Counted from the stretch's first letter, positions 14,973 to 22,739 are shown. The stretch: 33,493 nucleotides of DNA from an uncultured Paracoccus sp. (GCA_937859005.1 CALLYR010000606.1:1-33493); one strand, 5' to 3'. Made by a program: numbers and translations. The notes: generated by a model not told the origin, from the sequence alone.

Positions 14973-17366
14973 ATGGCGCGTACGCAAACGTCCCAGCTGA
15001 TCGTGGAAATGCTGGACCGCGTCAGCGGTCCGGCGAAGGCCGTTGCCCGATCGATGCAGGGCATGAACGAGAGGATTGCCCGCGCCTCGGCCGCCGTGCC
15101 GCGCGTGGGCGATCGGATCACGGCGTCGCTGGAACGCAGCACGGCGGGGCTGTCCGCTGCCCGTGCGGGCGTTCTGGACGCGGTTGGGGCCTATTACAGC
15201 CTGCGGGCCGCCATCGGTGCGCCCATTGCCGCGGCCGCCAACTTCGAGACGATCCTCGAAGACATCGGCCAGAAGGCGGGCATTCCCGTCGAGCGGCTGG
15301 GCGCGCTGGGCGAGCGCATCAAGCAGGTGGCGCGCGAGACGAACCAGGCGAATGCGCAGATCGGATCGGCGGTCGATGCGCTGGCCGGGCGCGGCGCCAG
15401 CGTCGACGTGGCCATGGCGGCAGCGGCGCCCATCGGCAAGGCTGCGACCGCCTATCGGGCCGCGACGGACGATCTGGCGGCAGCGTCGTGGTCGGCCGTC
15501 GATAACCTCAAGATCCCGGCCGACCAGATCGGGCGCGCGCTGGACATGATGGCGACGGCGGGCAAGGCGGGCGCCTTCGAACTGCGCGACATGGCCGCCT
15601 ATTTCCCGGCACTGGGCGCAGCCTATCAGGGCTTGGGCCAGAGCGGCACCGGGGCGGTGGCCGACCTTGCGGCGGCGCTGCAGGTGGTGCGCAAGGGCAC
15701 GGGCGACAGTTCGACGGCCGCGACCAACCTCGCGAACGTCCTGCAGAAGATCTATTCGCCCGCCACTGTGCGCGCCTTCGGCAAGCAGGGCGTGGACGTG
15801 TTCGCCGAGATGGAGGCGGCCGCCAGGCGCGGCCTGACCCCCATCGAAGCCATTGCCGAGTTGACCGACAAGACGCTCAAGGGCGACCTGTCGAAGATGG
15901 GCAACCTGTTCGAGGATGCCCAGGTGCAGGCCGGGATGCGGTCCCTGATCCAGGGGATGGACGAATACCGGCGCATCCGGTCCGAGGCCATGTCGGCCGA
16001 GGGGGTGGTGGACGCGGACTTTGAGCGGCGGATCAAGACTGCGCGTGGCGCAATCGACCGCTGGAACGCCCGGCTGGATGACCTCAACACGACGATTGGC
16101 GCGGCCCTTGTGCCGTCGCTGCACATGCTGCTCGATGCCATAGAGCCGGTGGTTGGCCGGATCGCGGCGTTCGTCGATGCGCATCCGCAGCTGGTCTCGA
16201 ACGTGATGCTGTCGGTGGGCGCGCTGGTCGCTTTCAGGGGCGCGGTTGCGGCGCTGCGTTTCGTCGGGCTGCTGGGCAAGACGGGGGCCCTGTCGCTGCT
16301 GTCGGTGGCCTTCAACAGCATCGGCGGCACGGCGGCGCGAGTGCTGGGCGCGGCGCGGGCGTCCATGGCGCTGAACGCCGCGCTGGCGGGCATGGCAGGA
16401 GTGCGGCCGGGCACGATCAGCCAGACCGGGGCAGCCTTGCGCGGCTTGGCGGGGGTGACAGGCCTGCGGGTCGTGGCGACCGGTGTCAGCGCCGTCATCG
16501 GTGCCATCGGCGCGATCAGCGCGCCGGTCTGGCTGGGCATCGCGGCGGCCGTTGCGGCCGTGGGGGCGGCTTGGAAATACTGGGACCGGATCACCGCCAT
16601 AGTCGGCGGGGTCGCGGACGCCATCGGAACCGCGCTGCGCCCCGTGATCGAACAGGTGGGGGTCTGGCTGGAGCCGGCCGAGCCGATCATTCGGCGGTTC
16701 GGCGAGGCGTGGAAGTTCGTCGATGACAAGATCCGGGCGGTGGCGAACTTCGTCCGCAGCTTGGGCAAGGGACTGTTCACGCGGGAAATCCTGACCGAAG
16801 GCGAGCAGGCGGAACTGCGCCAGCGTGCGGCGCAGATCGTAACCGACATCATCGCGAAGATCGGCGAGTTGCCCGGCAAGCTGCTGGCAGTGGGGCGGGA
16901 CGCGATCCAGAGCCTCTGGACTGGAATGAAGGAGATCGCGAGCGAGGTTCTGTCCTGGGCTGGCAATTGGGCAACCGAGATCGGCAATGCAATCGCCGCG
17001 CCGCTCAGGAAGCTCGAAGCGGCCCGACGCGCCAGGGTCGAGTACATGTGGGGCACAGGCGATGCGCCTGCGGCTGGGGCTGCGCCAGAGATTGACGGTG
17101 CCCGCGCCAAGGGCGGGCCGGTCAGCCGCGGATCGACCTATCTCGTGGGCGAGGAAGGACCCGAGCCCTTCACGGCTTCGCGGTCGGGCTACATCCATCC
17201 CATCGGCATGGGGGCGGCTGCGGCCGGTCCCGTGACCATCTCGCCGACGATCAACATCAGCGGCGTTTCGGACCCGCGAGCCGTGGCCGACCTTGTGATG
17301 CAGCGGCTGAAATCGGAAACCGGCATGGCCATGCGCGCCGCCTATGCCGACATCGGGCTGGGGTGA
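14973..17366 (+). CDS. Tail tape measure protein
   Basis: A 797-residue tape measure protein that sets tail length and leaves with the DNA. It begins TQTSQLIVEMLDRVSGPAKAV, as in TP901-1/P2-type tape measures. The region around 70-200 contains the conserved FETILEDIGQKAGI and GKAGAFELRDMAAYFPALGAAYQGLGQS. Hydrophobic stretches at about 410-440 and 500-530 (GVSAVIGAIGAISAPVWLGIAAAVAAVGAAW) could insert in membrane on ejection. The C-terminus has the common GPVSRGSTYLVGEEGPEPF motif. AAGGAAG precedes the ATG. It sits directly after gpE', as expected. The length predicts a fairly short tail (about 120 nm at the usual 1.5 angstroms per residue). Confidence 0.95.
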   Translation: MARTQTSQLIVEMLDRVSGPAKAVARSMQGMNERIARASAAVPRVGDRITASLERSTAGLSAARAGVLDAVGAYYSLRAAIGAPIAAAANFETILEDIGQKAGIPVERLGALGERIKQVARETNQANAQIGSAVDALAGRGASVDVAMAAAAPIGKAATAYRAATDDLAAASWSAVDNLKIPADQIGRALDMMATAGKAGAFELRDMAAYFPALGAAYQGLGQSGTGAVADLAAALQVVRKGTGDSSTAATNLANVLQKIYSPATVRAFGKQGVDVFAEMEAAARRGLTPIEAIAELTDKTLKGDLSKMGNLFEDAQVQAGMRSLIQGMDEYRRIRSEAMSAEGVVDADFERRIKTARGAIDRWNARLDDLNTTIGAALVPSLHMLLDAIEPVVGRIAAFVDAHPQLVSNVMLSVGALVAFRGAVAALRFVGLLGKTGALSLLSVAFNSIGGTAARVLGAARASMALNAALAGMAGVRPGTISQTGAALRGLAGVTGLRVVATGVSAVIGAIGAISAPVWLGIAAAVAAVGAAWKYWDRITAIVGGVADAIGTALRPVIEQVGVWLEPAEPIIRRFGEAWKFVDDKIRAVANFVRSLGKGLFTREILTEGEQAELRQRAAQIVTDIIAKIGELPGKLLAVGRDAIQSLWTGMKEIASEVLSWAGNWATEIGNAIAAPLRKLEAARRARVEYMWGTGDAPAAGAAPEIDGARAKGGPVSRGSTYLVGEEGPEPFTASRSGYIHPIGMGAAAAGPVTISPTINISGVSDPRAVADLVMQRLKSETGMAMRAAYADIGLG

Positions 17367-17370
17367 TGCG

Positions 17371-17802
17371 ATGCTGATGCTGATCGGGCCGGTGCGCCTT
17401 GAGGTCGCGCCCTTCAATGCCACCGAATACACGCACACGCACGGCGCGTCGCATGTCGAGAAGCCGATCATGGGCGTGCGCCCGCCCTTGGAATGGACGG
17501 GCGACACCAGCGAAAGCTGGCTGCTCCGCGCCAACCTCTTCCCCGAGACCTTCGGGGGCGAGAGCGCGCTCACCGTGCTCGCCTTCATGCGCAAATCCGG
17601 CGTCCCGCAATACATGCTGCGGGGCGACGGGACGCTAATGGGCTGGGTGGTCATCGACAGCGTGACCGAACGGTCTTCCTTCCTCGACGGCAGCGGGGTC
17701 GGGCGGATGATCGAGGTGGACATCGCCATGCGACGCAGCCAGGCGCCCACCCCCGCCGGGTATTTCCAAGCCCTGCGCGGGCTGTTCGGGGATCTGTTCT
17801 GA
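17371..17802 (+). CDS. Tail protein gpU
   Basis: A 143-residue P2 gpU-like tail assembly protein. The ATG at 17371 is chosen because the earlier in-frame ATG at 17344 lies within the tape measure gene. The sequence starts MLMLIGPVRLEVAPFNATE and contains KPIMGVRPPLEWTGDTSE and GVPQYMLRGDGTLMGWVVI, the family signature, in which a Gly-rich turn is followed by the WVI strand. P2 gpU is needed for tail assembly near the baseplate; the exact position in the virion is uncertain. Its stop codon overlaps the start of gpX. Confidence 0.92.
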   Translation: MLMLIGPVRLEVAPFNATEYTHTHGASHVEKPIMGVRPPLEWTGDTSESWLLRANLFPETFGGESALTVLAFMRKSGVPQYMLRGDGTLMGWVVIDSVTERSSFLDGSGVGRMIEVDIAMRRSQAPTPAGYFQALRGLFGDLF

Positions 17803-18035
17803 TGGCCGACAACCACATCGAGCGCATCGTGGTGCGCGGCGATTACCTGTCCGTGCCGCTGCTGATCTGGCGGCGGTTCCATCGGCCCATGCCGGGGTTG
17901 GCCGAGCGGGTGTTCGACATGAACCCCGGCCTGGCCGGACACGGGCCCTATCTGCCGATCGGCACGGCGGTGGACATTCCGATCCCGGTCGAGCCTGCCG
18001 CGGCGGAACCGCGGCTGCAGGTGACGCTATGGTGA
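17802..18035 (+). CDS. Tail protein gpX
   Basis: A 77-residue gpX-like protein with a LysM-like fold. It begins MADNHIERIVVRGDYLSVPLLIWRRF. The RGDYLSVPLLIWRRFHRP segment corresponds to the gdtldllawryyg-type motif of the family, and it ends with an IPIPV strand. P2 gpX is short (67) and essential for tail formation. Its ATG overlaps the gpU stop. The next gene, gpD, follows 12 bases later. Confidence 0.9.
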   Translation: MADNHIERIVVRGDYLSVPLLIWRRFHRPMPGLAERVFDMNPGLAGHGPYLPIGTAVDIPIPVEPAAAEPRLQVTLW

Positions 18036-18047
18036 GGGGAATGCAGC

Positions 18048-19055
18048 ATGGCGAAGCGCGCCGTTTTCACGGTGACGGTGGACGGCGGGGACGTGACGGC
18101 CAACCTGTCGCCCTACCTGCTCGACCTGACGGTCACGCTGAACGATGGGGACGAGGGCGACACGGCCTCACTGTCCCTGGACGACAGCGGTGGGCAGATC
18201 GCCATGCCACGCGTCGGCAAGCCCATCGCCATTGCGCTTGGATGGTCCGGCGTCGGTCAGCGGGTGGTTTTCACGGGCACTGTGGACGAAACGCGGTCGG
18301 CCGGCGACCGCAGCGGCGGGCGTCTGTTGCGCGTATCGGCCAAGGGGTTCGACGCAGGCGGCAAGGCCAAGGAGGCGCAGCGGCGGCACTGGGACGATGC
18401 GACCGTGCGCCAGATCCTGGCGGATGCTGGAGCCGCGGCGGGCATCACCGATGTGCGGATCGATCCGGGGCTGGCCGGCATCCGCATCGCCTATTGGGCC
18501 ATGTCGGACGAGAGCTTCCTGCACATGGGTCGCAGGCTGGCCCGGCGGATCGGCGGCAACTTCCGGGTGCAGGGCCAGCAGGCGGTCATGGCGCGGCGCA
18601 GCGCCCGTTACGGGCATGTCGTGACCGCACGGCATGGTGAGAACCTGCACGGCTGGGACATTGCCCCGATCCTGTCGCGCCAGATTTACGGCAAGGTGCG
18701 GGCGCGGTTCTACGACCGTGTGGCGGGCAAGTGGGATCAGGTCGAGGTCGAGACAGGCTTGAGCGGCAAGGCCGTCCTGACCCTCTCTCCGCCGGCCGAT
18801 AGCCGCGAGGACGCACAGCGGCAAGCCGAGGCGCAGGCAGAGGCGTCCAAACGCGCAGCGGGCGGGGGCAGCGTGACGGTCGAGGGCGATCCTGACGCGG
18901 TGCCGGACTGCATCTGCGCCTTGGCGGGCGCGCGGCCGGGCATCGACGGGCCGTATCGGGTGACGGGCGTGACCCACAGCCTGTCCAAGGGCGCGGGCTT
19001 CGTGACGACGATGGAGCTGGGGCATCCCGATGCCCGGCAACCTGACAATTCCTGA
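18048..19055 (+). CDS. Baseplate hub protein gpD (late control D family)
   Basis: A 335-residue P2 gpD-type baseplate hub protein. Known members form the hub on which the gpV spike sits. Features are the opening FTVTVDGGDVTANLSPYLLDLTVTLNDGDEGD, the charged middle (EAQRRHWDDATVRQILADAGAAAGI), ISYWAM-like IAYWAMSDESFLHMGRRLARRIGGNFRV (about 145-172) and a C-terminal GPYRVTGVTHSLSKGAGFVT segment, where the HxL(S) motif is typical. The Ala/Glu/Gln-rich stretch near 250-280 is helical. It closes the standard P2 tail operon. GGGGA precedes the ATG at 18048. Confidence 0.93.
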   Translation: MAKRAVFTVTVDGGDVTANLSPYLLDLTVTLNDGDEGDTASLSLDDSGGQIAMPRVGKPIAIALGWSGVGQRVVFTGTVDETRSAGDRSGGRLLRVSAKGFDAGGKAKEAQRRHWDDATVRQILADAGAAAGITDVRIDPGLAGIRIAYWAMSDESFLHMGRRLARRIGGNFRVQGQQAVMARRSARYGHVVTARHGENLHGWDIAPILSRQIYGKVRARFYDRVAGKWDQVEVETGLSGKAVLTLSPPADSREDAQRQAEAQAEASKRAAGGGSVTVEGDPDAVPDCICALAGARPGIDGPYRVTGVTHSLSKGAGFVTTMELGHPDARQPDNS

Positions 19056-19070
19056 TATATGGAGGGGCAC

Positions 19071-20213
19071 ATGCCCATTTCCGATCTTGACGCAGCCTTC
19101 GGCACGATGCGCGCCTATTTCGAGGATATCGAGACGCGCCTGGCGGCCGTTGAAGGCCGCCCTGCGCCCGAGCCCCAACCGGAACCCGAGCCTGAGCCGG
19201 AACCCGAGCCGGAGCCGCCTGCGCCGGAAGAACCGCCGGTCGCGCCGGACCTGAACCGCCCGGCCATCGGCTTTGCAATCCCCGACGGCGAAATGCTGAC
19301 CAACACCGCGTCCAAGCTGGATCGCATTGTCGCATCCGGCGCGCGGATGATCCGGCTGGACATTCGCTGGTCCCGCGTTCAGCGCACGGCGGACGGCGGT
19401 TTCGACTGGTCCTATTATGACGGCCTGATCAGCGCGATCCGGGCGCGTGACATCCATGTGCTGGGCATCCTGGGCGGAGCGCCCGCATGGCGCAACAGCG
19501 CGGCCATGACGGACACCGGCGACGTGGCCCGCTTCGCGCGGTACTGTGCGGCAGCGGCGGCCCATTTCACGGACCGGATCGAGCACTGGCAAATCTGGAA
19601 CGAACCCAACCTCGACCAGATGATGGCGGAACGGTACGCACCCCTGATCAAGGCGGCCTATCCCGCGATCAAGGCTGCCAATCCGGCGGCGTTCGTCGTG
19701 GGCGCGGGGCTGTCGGCAGTGCCCTCGACCGAAGGGATGAAGATCAGCGTGCGCGACTGGCTGACCCGATGCTACCAGTTGGGGGTGCGCGGGTATTACG
19801 ACGCGCTGGCGATCCATCCCTACACCTATCGCTGGGACTTGCTGGAGCCGGTGGACTGGACCGGATGGGGGCAGATGGTCCGCGTCATGCGGCCGCTGAT
19901 GGTGGCGAATGGCGACGGCGACAAGCGCATCTGGATCACCGAGTTCGGTTATCCGACGGCGGGCGGGACCAAGCTGGACGAAGCCGGGCAAAACCTCGCG
20001 GCCGGGCAGCTTGCGACCGAGATGCCCAAGTACCCGTGGCTGGGGCCTTGCTTCTGGTACGGACTGGATGACCGTCCGATCGCCGTGACCGCCACGACGG
20101 ACCCGTATGTTCTCAGGGAGGCGCGGTTCGGGCTCTATCGGCCGGACGGGGGAGGCAAGCCTGCGCTGTCGACCCTGCGCGCCAGCATTGCGGCAGTTGC
20201 GGCGCTGCGCTGA
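19071..20213 (+). CDS. Clan GH-A glycoside hydrolase with Pro-Glu linker
   Basis: A 380-residue protein predicted to cleave polysaccharide glycosidic bonds. Residues 1-30 form a short coiled coil; 32-52 are a PEPEP-type linker; from about 65 a TIM barrel begins. The acid/base Glu178 lies in IWNEPN and the nucleophile Glu291 in WITEFGYPT, the pattern of clan GH-A (GH5/GH39-like). Other barrel strands include MIRLDIRWSRVQ and AIHPYTYRWD. The ATG at 19071 is preferred to the in-frame ATG at 19059 because GGAGGGG lies at 19061-19067. No signal peptide is visible. It follows the hub gene, so it may be a virion-associated depolymerase; a lysis role is also possible. The substrate cannot be told. 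Confidence 0.85.
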   Translation: MPISDLDAAFGTMRAYFEDIETRLAAVEGRPAPEPQPEPEPEPEPEPEPPAPEEPPVAPDLNRPAIGFAIPDGEMLTNTASKLDRIVASGARMIRLDIRWSRVQRTADGGFDWSYYDGLISAIRARDIHVLGILGGAPAWRNSAAMTDTGDVARFARYCAAAAAHFTDRIEHWQIWNEPNLDQMMAERYAPLIKAAYPAIKAANPAAFVVGAGLSAVPSTEGMKISVRDWLTRCYQLGVRGYYDALAIHPYTYRWDLLEPVDWTGWGQMVRVMRPLMVANGDGDKRIWITEFGYPTAGGTKLDEAGQNLAAGQLATEMPKYPWLGPCFWYGLDDRPIAVTATTDPYVLREARFGLYRPDGGGKPALSTLRASIAAVAALR

Positions 20214-20278
20214 TCCGGGCGCGGCGGGCAACACCGGTTTGGAGGCGCAAGCGATGGCACTGATCGAATGGGGGTCAC

Positions 20279-20560
20279 ATGGAGACGTGGGTCCAGAGCA
20301 TCGGAGTGGCGCCCATCGCCACCGCATTCTTCGTGCTGTGCGGCGTCATCGTGCTGATGGCGCGGCACATCGTGCGCCAGCAGGATGCGCGGATCGAGGA
20401 TCAGAAAACCTGCCTGAAAGAGGTCCGGGAACTGACTGTGGCGACGAACGCGGCCCTGTCCAGCGCCAGCCAGGGCATGACGGCAGCGGCAGCGGGCATG
20501 AACGGCGCGCGCGAGGCGATGCAGGTCGCGACTGCCGTGATGGAAAGGTCGGGTCGATGA
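20279..20560 (+). CDS. Small membrane protein, holin-like candidate
   Basis: A 93-residue protein with an N-terminal transmembrane helix (about residues 9-27: GVAPIATAFFVLCGVIVLM). This is followed by a basic patch (ARHIVRQQDARIED) and a long amphipathic, Ala-rich coiled-coil region. The topology resembles BhlA/UviB-like holins, but no family motif is certain. The ATG at 20279 is preceded by GGGGG at 20270-20274. Its stop overlaps the next start (ATGA), opening a three-gene chain. A role in lysis is inferred from topology and its position one gene before the amidase set. Confidence 0.65.
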   Translation: METWVQSIGVAPIATAFFVLCGVIVLMARHIVRQQDARIEDQKTCLKEVRELTVATNAALSSASQGMTAAAAGMNGAREAMQVATAVMERSGR

Positions 20561-20781
20561 TGCGCCTCATTCGAACGCTCATGGGCAAGTCCCATCGCGA
20601 AGCCGCAGCCGCCGAGGAACTGGAGCAGCACCGGGCCGAACACGCGGTCGCGATGGAGGCGGTCGCCATGAAGGTGGCCGCGATGGAAATCGGCGCCGAG
20701 CGCATGGTGCGGGAGTGCCGCAAAACCGAAGAGGCCGCGGCGGAATTGCTGGCCCGGCTGCGAGAGGATTTCCCAAAATGA
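20557..20781 (+). CDS. Small Ala/Glu-rich helical protein of the putative lysis cassette
   Basis: A 74-residue protein beginning MMRLIRTLMGKSHREAAAAE, with no transmembrane segment but an amphipathic N-terminal helix and a long charged coiled coil (EELEQHRAEHAVAMEAVAMKV, then ARLREDFPK). The start overlaps the stop of the previous gene and the stop overlaps the next start, both as ATGA. Weak SD GGAAAGG lies upstream. Unknown family. A partner for the neighbouring membrane proteins is the simplest reading, as coiled coils occur in all three. Confidence 0.6.
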   Translation: MMRLIRTLMGKSHREAAAAEELEQHRAEHAVAMEAVAMKVAAMEIGAERMVRECRKTEEAAAELLARLREDFPK

Positions 20782-21176
20782 TCTGGATCAACGCCATTTT
20801 GTCCACGCTGCTTGTGTTCGGGCTGATTGCCGCCGCGCTGGGCTACCGCCATTCCGTGATCCGCCGCGAATATTCGCCGGAGTGGTATTTTTCGTTGTCC
20901 AAGATCCTGATCGCGGTCGCGTTCGGGATGCGCCTGCTGTTCTGGGACGCGTTCTGGGGGCCGCTGCGGCTGTCCGATCCTGCCGCTGCGCTGGCGCTGT
21001 CCGACGCCGTGGGCGGGGTCAGCGGCAACGTCCTGTCCAGCATCGTCGGGCTGGCAGGGGTCTATGCGAGTCTGAAAGCCCGGCAACTGCTGCTGCGCGA
21101 GGAGGAGCAGAAGCACTGGCCGTGGATCATCGCCTGGGCCCATCCGCGCTTTCTCGGCTTCCCGCGCCGGCGCTGA
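20778..21176 (+). CDS. Three-TM small membrane protein (possible holin)
   Basis: A 132-residue membrane protein beginning MIWINAILSTLLVFGLIAA. Predicted transmembrane segments are at about 4-23, 40-57 (LSKILIAVAFGMRLLFW) and 82-99 (SGNVLSSIVGLAGVYASLK). A basic C-terminus (HPRFLGFPRRR) follows. The ATG at 20778 is chosen since the longer in-frame start at 20715 would run through the previous gene; the overlap with its stop is ATGA. Three TMs with a charged tail match class I holins in layout. Holin function is inferred; a superinfection exclusion role is an alternative. A hairpin terminator candidate follows at 21205. Confidence 0.65.
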   Translation: MIWINAILSTLLVFGLIAAALGYRHSVIRREYSPEWYFSLSKILIAVAFGMRLLFWDAFWGPLRLSDPAAALALSDAVGGVSGNVLSSIVGLAGVYASLKARQLLLREEEQKHWPWIIAWAHPRFLGFPRRR

Positions 21177-21204
21177 CCTGACTCCGCCGCCACACTGAAA
21201 CCCC

Positions 21205-21235
21205 GCCCCGTCGCATCCCGCGCCGGGGCTTTCTC
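21205..21235 (+). terminator. Candidate rho-independent terminator
   Basis: GCCCCG (21205-21210) pairs with CGGGGC (21224-21229) with a 13-base loop, followed by TTTCTCATTT. It lies in the 75-base gap between the membrane cassette and the amidase gene. Moderate strength. Confidence 0.55.
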
Positions 21236-21251
21236 ATTTGCGAGGATCGCC

Positions 21252-21842
21252 ATGGAGCGGATCATCATCCACTGGAGCGCCGGGACGCACACCGTCAGCG
21301 CGCTCGACAGGCAGCACTATCACTACATCATCGACGATGACGGCGATGTCCACGCCGGGGACCACCCGGTTTCGGCCAACCGCGGTCCGCTGGTCAGCGG
21401 CCGCTATGCCGCGCACACCCTCAACTGCAACACCGGCAGCATCGGAGTCGCGCTGGCGGCCATGGCGGGGGCCGTGGAGCGGCCGTTCAGCGCCGGGCGG
21501 TATCCGATCACCCCCGCGCAGGTGGACGCGCTGGTGGCACTGTGTGCGGACCTGTGCCGCACCTATGACATTCCCGTCTCGCGGCGCACGGTCCTGACTC
21601 ATGCCGAGGTACAGCCGACGCTGGGCATCACCCAGCGCGGCAAATGGGACATCACGTGGCTGCCCGGCATGGCCGGGCCCGGTGCGCCCGTGGCGGTCGG
21701 CGACATGATCCGCGCCCGCATCCTGGCCGAATTGGCGCCCGTCTCGCCGGTGCCGAACGTGGCCGAACCTCTCACCCTCGAATCCCTCGCGGCACAGGTA
21801 GACGCACTCGCCGCGGATGTTGCCCTCCTGAAAGGAGCATGA
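21252..21842 (+). CDS. N-acetylmuramoyl-L-alanine amidase (endolysin)
   Basis: A 196-residue Amidase_2-type zinc amidase that cleaves the bond between MurNAc and the stem peptide. Expected zinc ligands are H7 (IIIHWSAG), H117 (VLTHAEV) and D133 (KWDITWLPG). The Tyr/His region HYHYIIDDDGDVHAGD near 22-37 is standard for the fold, and NTGSIGVALAAM at about 60-71 is the conserved core strand. From about residue 150 a short Leu/Ala-rich helical tail follows. No signal peptide is present, so a holin would be needed for release. GAGGATC precedes the ATG. Its stop lies within the start region of the next gene. Confidence 0.93.
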   Translation: MERIIIHWSAGTHTVSALDRQHYHYIIDDDGDVHAGDHPVSANRGPLVSGRYAAHTLNCNTGSIGVALAAMAGAVERPFSAGRYPITPAQVDALVALCADLCRTYDIPVSRRTVLTHAEVQPTLGITQRGKWDITWLPGMAGPGAPVAVGDMIRARILAELAPVSPVPNVAEPLTLESLAAQVDALAADVALLKGA

Positions 21843-21844
21843 CC

Positions 21845-22300
21845 ATGCAAGACAACCTGATGACGATCCTGACCTTCGCGGCAGGCCTCCTGTCGATCGT
21901 GATCGTCACCTACGGCCAGATCATCGCGGCGCGGGTCCAGCGCTGGTCGGATGCCAAGCTGCAGGAGAACGGCCTGACGCAATCCGCCAAGTGGCAGGCC
22001 GACCTGAAGGCGGGTCTGCTGACCGGGGCCAAGGCCGCGCTGCTGGAGGGCAAGAGCATCCCCGAGGCGATCCGGGCCGCAATCACGCACACGCTGGCCT
22101 CGAACGCCGAGGCGGCCGCGGGGCTGCGGCCGGCGCAGGATGTGCTGGACCGGCTGGCCAAGGCGGCCGTGACGGACGCGGCCACGCAGATGGCGGCGGC
22201 GGCCGCGAACGCGGTCACGGCCGGGCCTGCGGCGGGTCCCGCGCTGGATGCCCTGACCGGCACCCTGCAGCAGGCGCTGAACGGGCGGATGCCGCGATGA
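21845..22300 (+). CDS. One-TM helical protein after the amidase
   Basis: A 151-residue protein with a hydrophobic N-terminal segment at about 6-26 (MTILTFAAGLLSIVIVTYG). A long Ala-rich helical domain follows (ADLKAGLLTGAKAALLEGKSIPEAIRAAI, then QDVLDRLAKAAVTDAATQMAAAAANAV). Starts at 21839 and 21845 are both possible; AAAGGAG at 21831-21837 lies at a good distance only for 21845. The stop overlaps the next start. Not recognised as a family. An accessory lysis or holin-type role is inferred from its position, and the soluble part may oligomerise. Confidence 0.7.
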   Translation: MQDNLMTILTFAAGLLSIVIVTYGQIIAARVQRWSDAKLQENGLTQSAKWQADLKAGLLTGAKAALLEGKSIPEAIRAAITHTLASNAEAAAGLRPAQDVLDRLAKAAVTDAATQMAAAAANAVTAGPAAGPALDALTGTLQQALNGRMPR

Positions 22301-22380
22301 CCCCGCTAGTGATCCTGCTGGCGTGGTGGGCGGCCTGGCTGCGCGCGGGGTCAGCCTGGGGGCTGTGGTATCCGGTATGA
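22297..22380 (+). CDS. 27-residue Trp-rich membrane peptide
   Basis: A very short gene linking its neighbours by ATGA overlaps at both ends (22297-22300 and 22377-22380). The peptide MTPLVILLAWWAAWLRAG continues SAWGLWYPV; it has five tryptophans in 27 residues and one predicted membrane span. The double overlap and the hydrophobic sequence argue that it is translated. Such peptides in lysis regions can act as holin partners or antiholins, but there is no direct evidence for that here. Confidence 0.5.
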   Translation: MTPLVILLAWWAAWLRAGSAWGLWYPV

Positions 22381-22739
22381 CCGTCTATCGGATCGGAACG
22401 GCCACGGTCTATCAGACGGACGGCCACACGCGCACGGTCCTGGGCGATGGCCGCGAGGTCTGGGCCGCTCACGCCGCGCAACCGGGGCAGGAGGCGACGG
22501 CTGATCAATACGGGCTGACGGCCGAGGCGATGAACCGCCACCACGATCTGGCGCATACGATCCTCGCAGCCGTGCTGGGCTTGCGCGCCTCGCCCACGCT
22601 GGCGGCGGTGGCGCGCGGTGACCGCTGGTCGGAGTGGTGGCGCGAGGAGCAGGCGGTGTTGGCGCTGCAGGGCTATGCCGCGGCGGCGGGCGTGGATCTG
22701 GAACAGGTCGCGGCCCGACTATCCCGTCCGCCCGAATAA
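22377..22739 (+). CDS. Unknown 120-residue phage protein
   Basis: A soluble protein beginning MTVYRIGTATVYQTDGHTRT. The first 40 residues are beta-rich (YRIGTATVYQTDGHTRTVLGDGREVW); the second half is helical (AMNRHHDLAHTILAAVLGL, then REEQAVLALQGYAAAAGVDLEQ). The His-rich segment NRHHDLAH is notable (RHHD resembles a metal site but also appears in other folds). The ATG at 22377 overlaps the previous stop; the in-frame 22323 start lies inside the 27-residue gene. Family not recognised. It closes the post-amidase cluster and is followed by two hairpins. Confidence 0.65.
   Translation: MTVYRIGTATVYQTDGHTRTVLGDGREVWAAHAAQPGQEATADQYGLTAEAMNRHHDLAHTILAAVLGLRASPTLAAVARGDRWSEWWREEQAVLALQGYAAAAGVDLEQVAARLSRPPE

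Noticed and set aside
14916..17942. A 1008-codon minus-strand open frame
   Set aside because: It lies opposite the tape measure, gpU and gpX genes; the product is Arg/His/Pro-rich with no family pattern, as expected for the antisense frame of GC-rich coding DNA.
19170..19225. Hexamer repeats of the GAGCCG/GAACCC kind as a regulatory repeat
   Set aside because: They encode the Pro-Glu linker of the glycosidase and are explained by that protein sequence.
18168..20327. A 719-codon minus-strand open frame
   Set aside because: Antisense to the hub and glycosidase genes, which have clear motifs; composition is atypical of proteins.
20254..20556. Long frame starting at ATG 20254 with GGAGG upstream
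   Set aside because: The product before 20557 is Arg/Gly/His-rich and lies over the membrane protein at 20279. Despite the good ribosome site it looks like a shadow; only the part from 20557 is supported.
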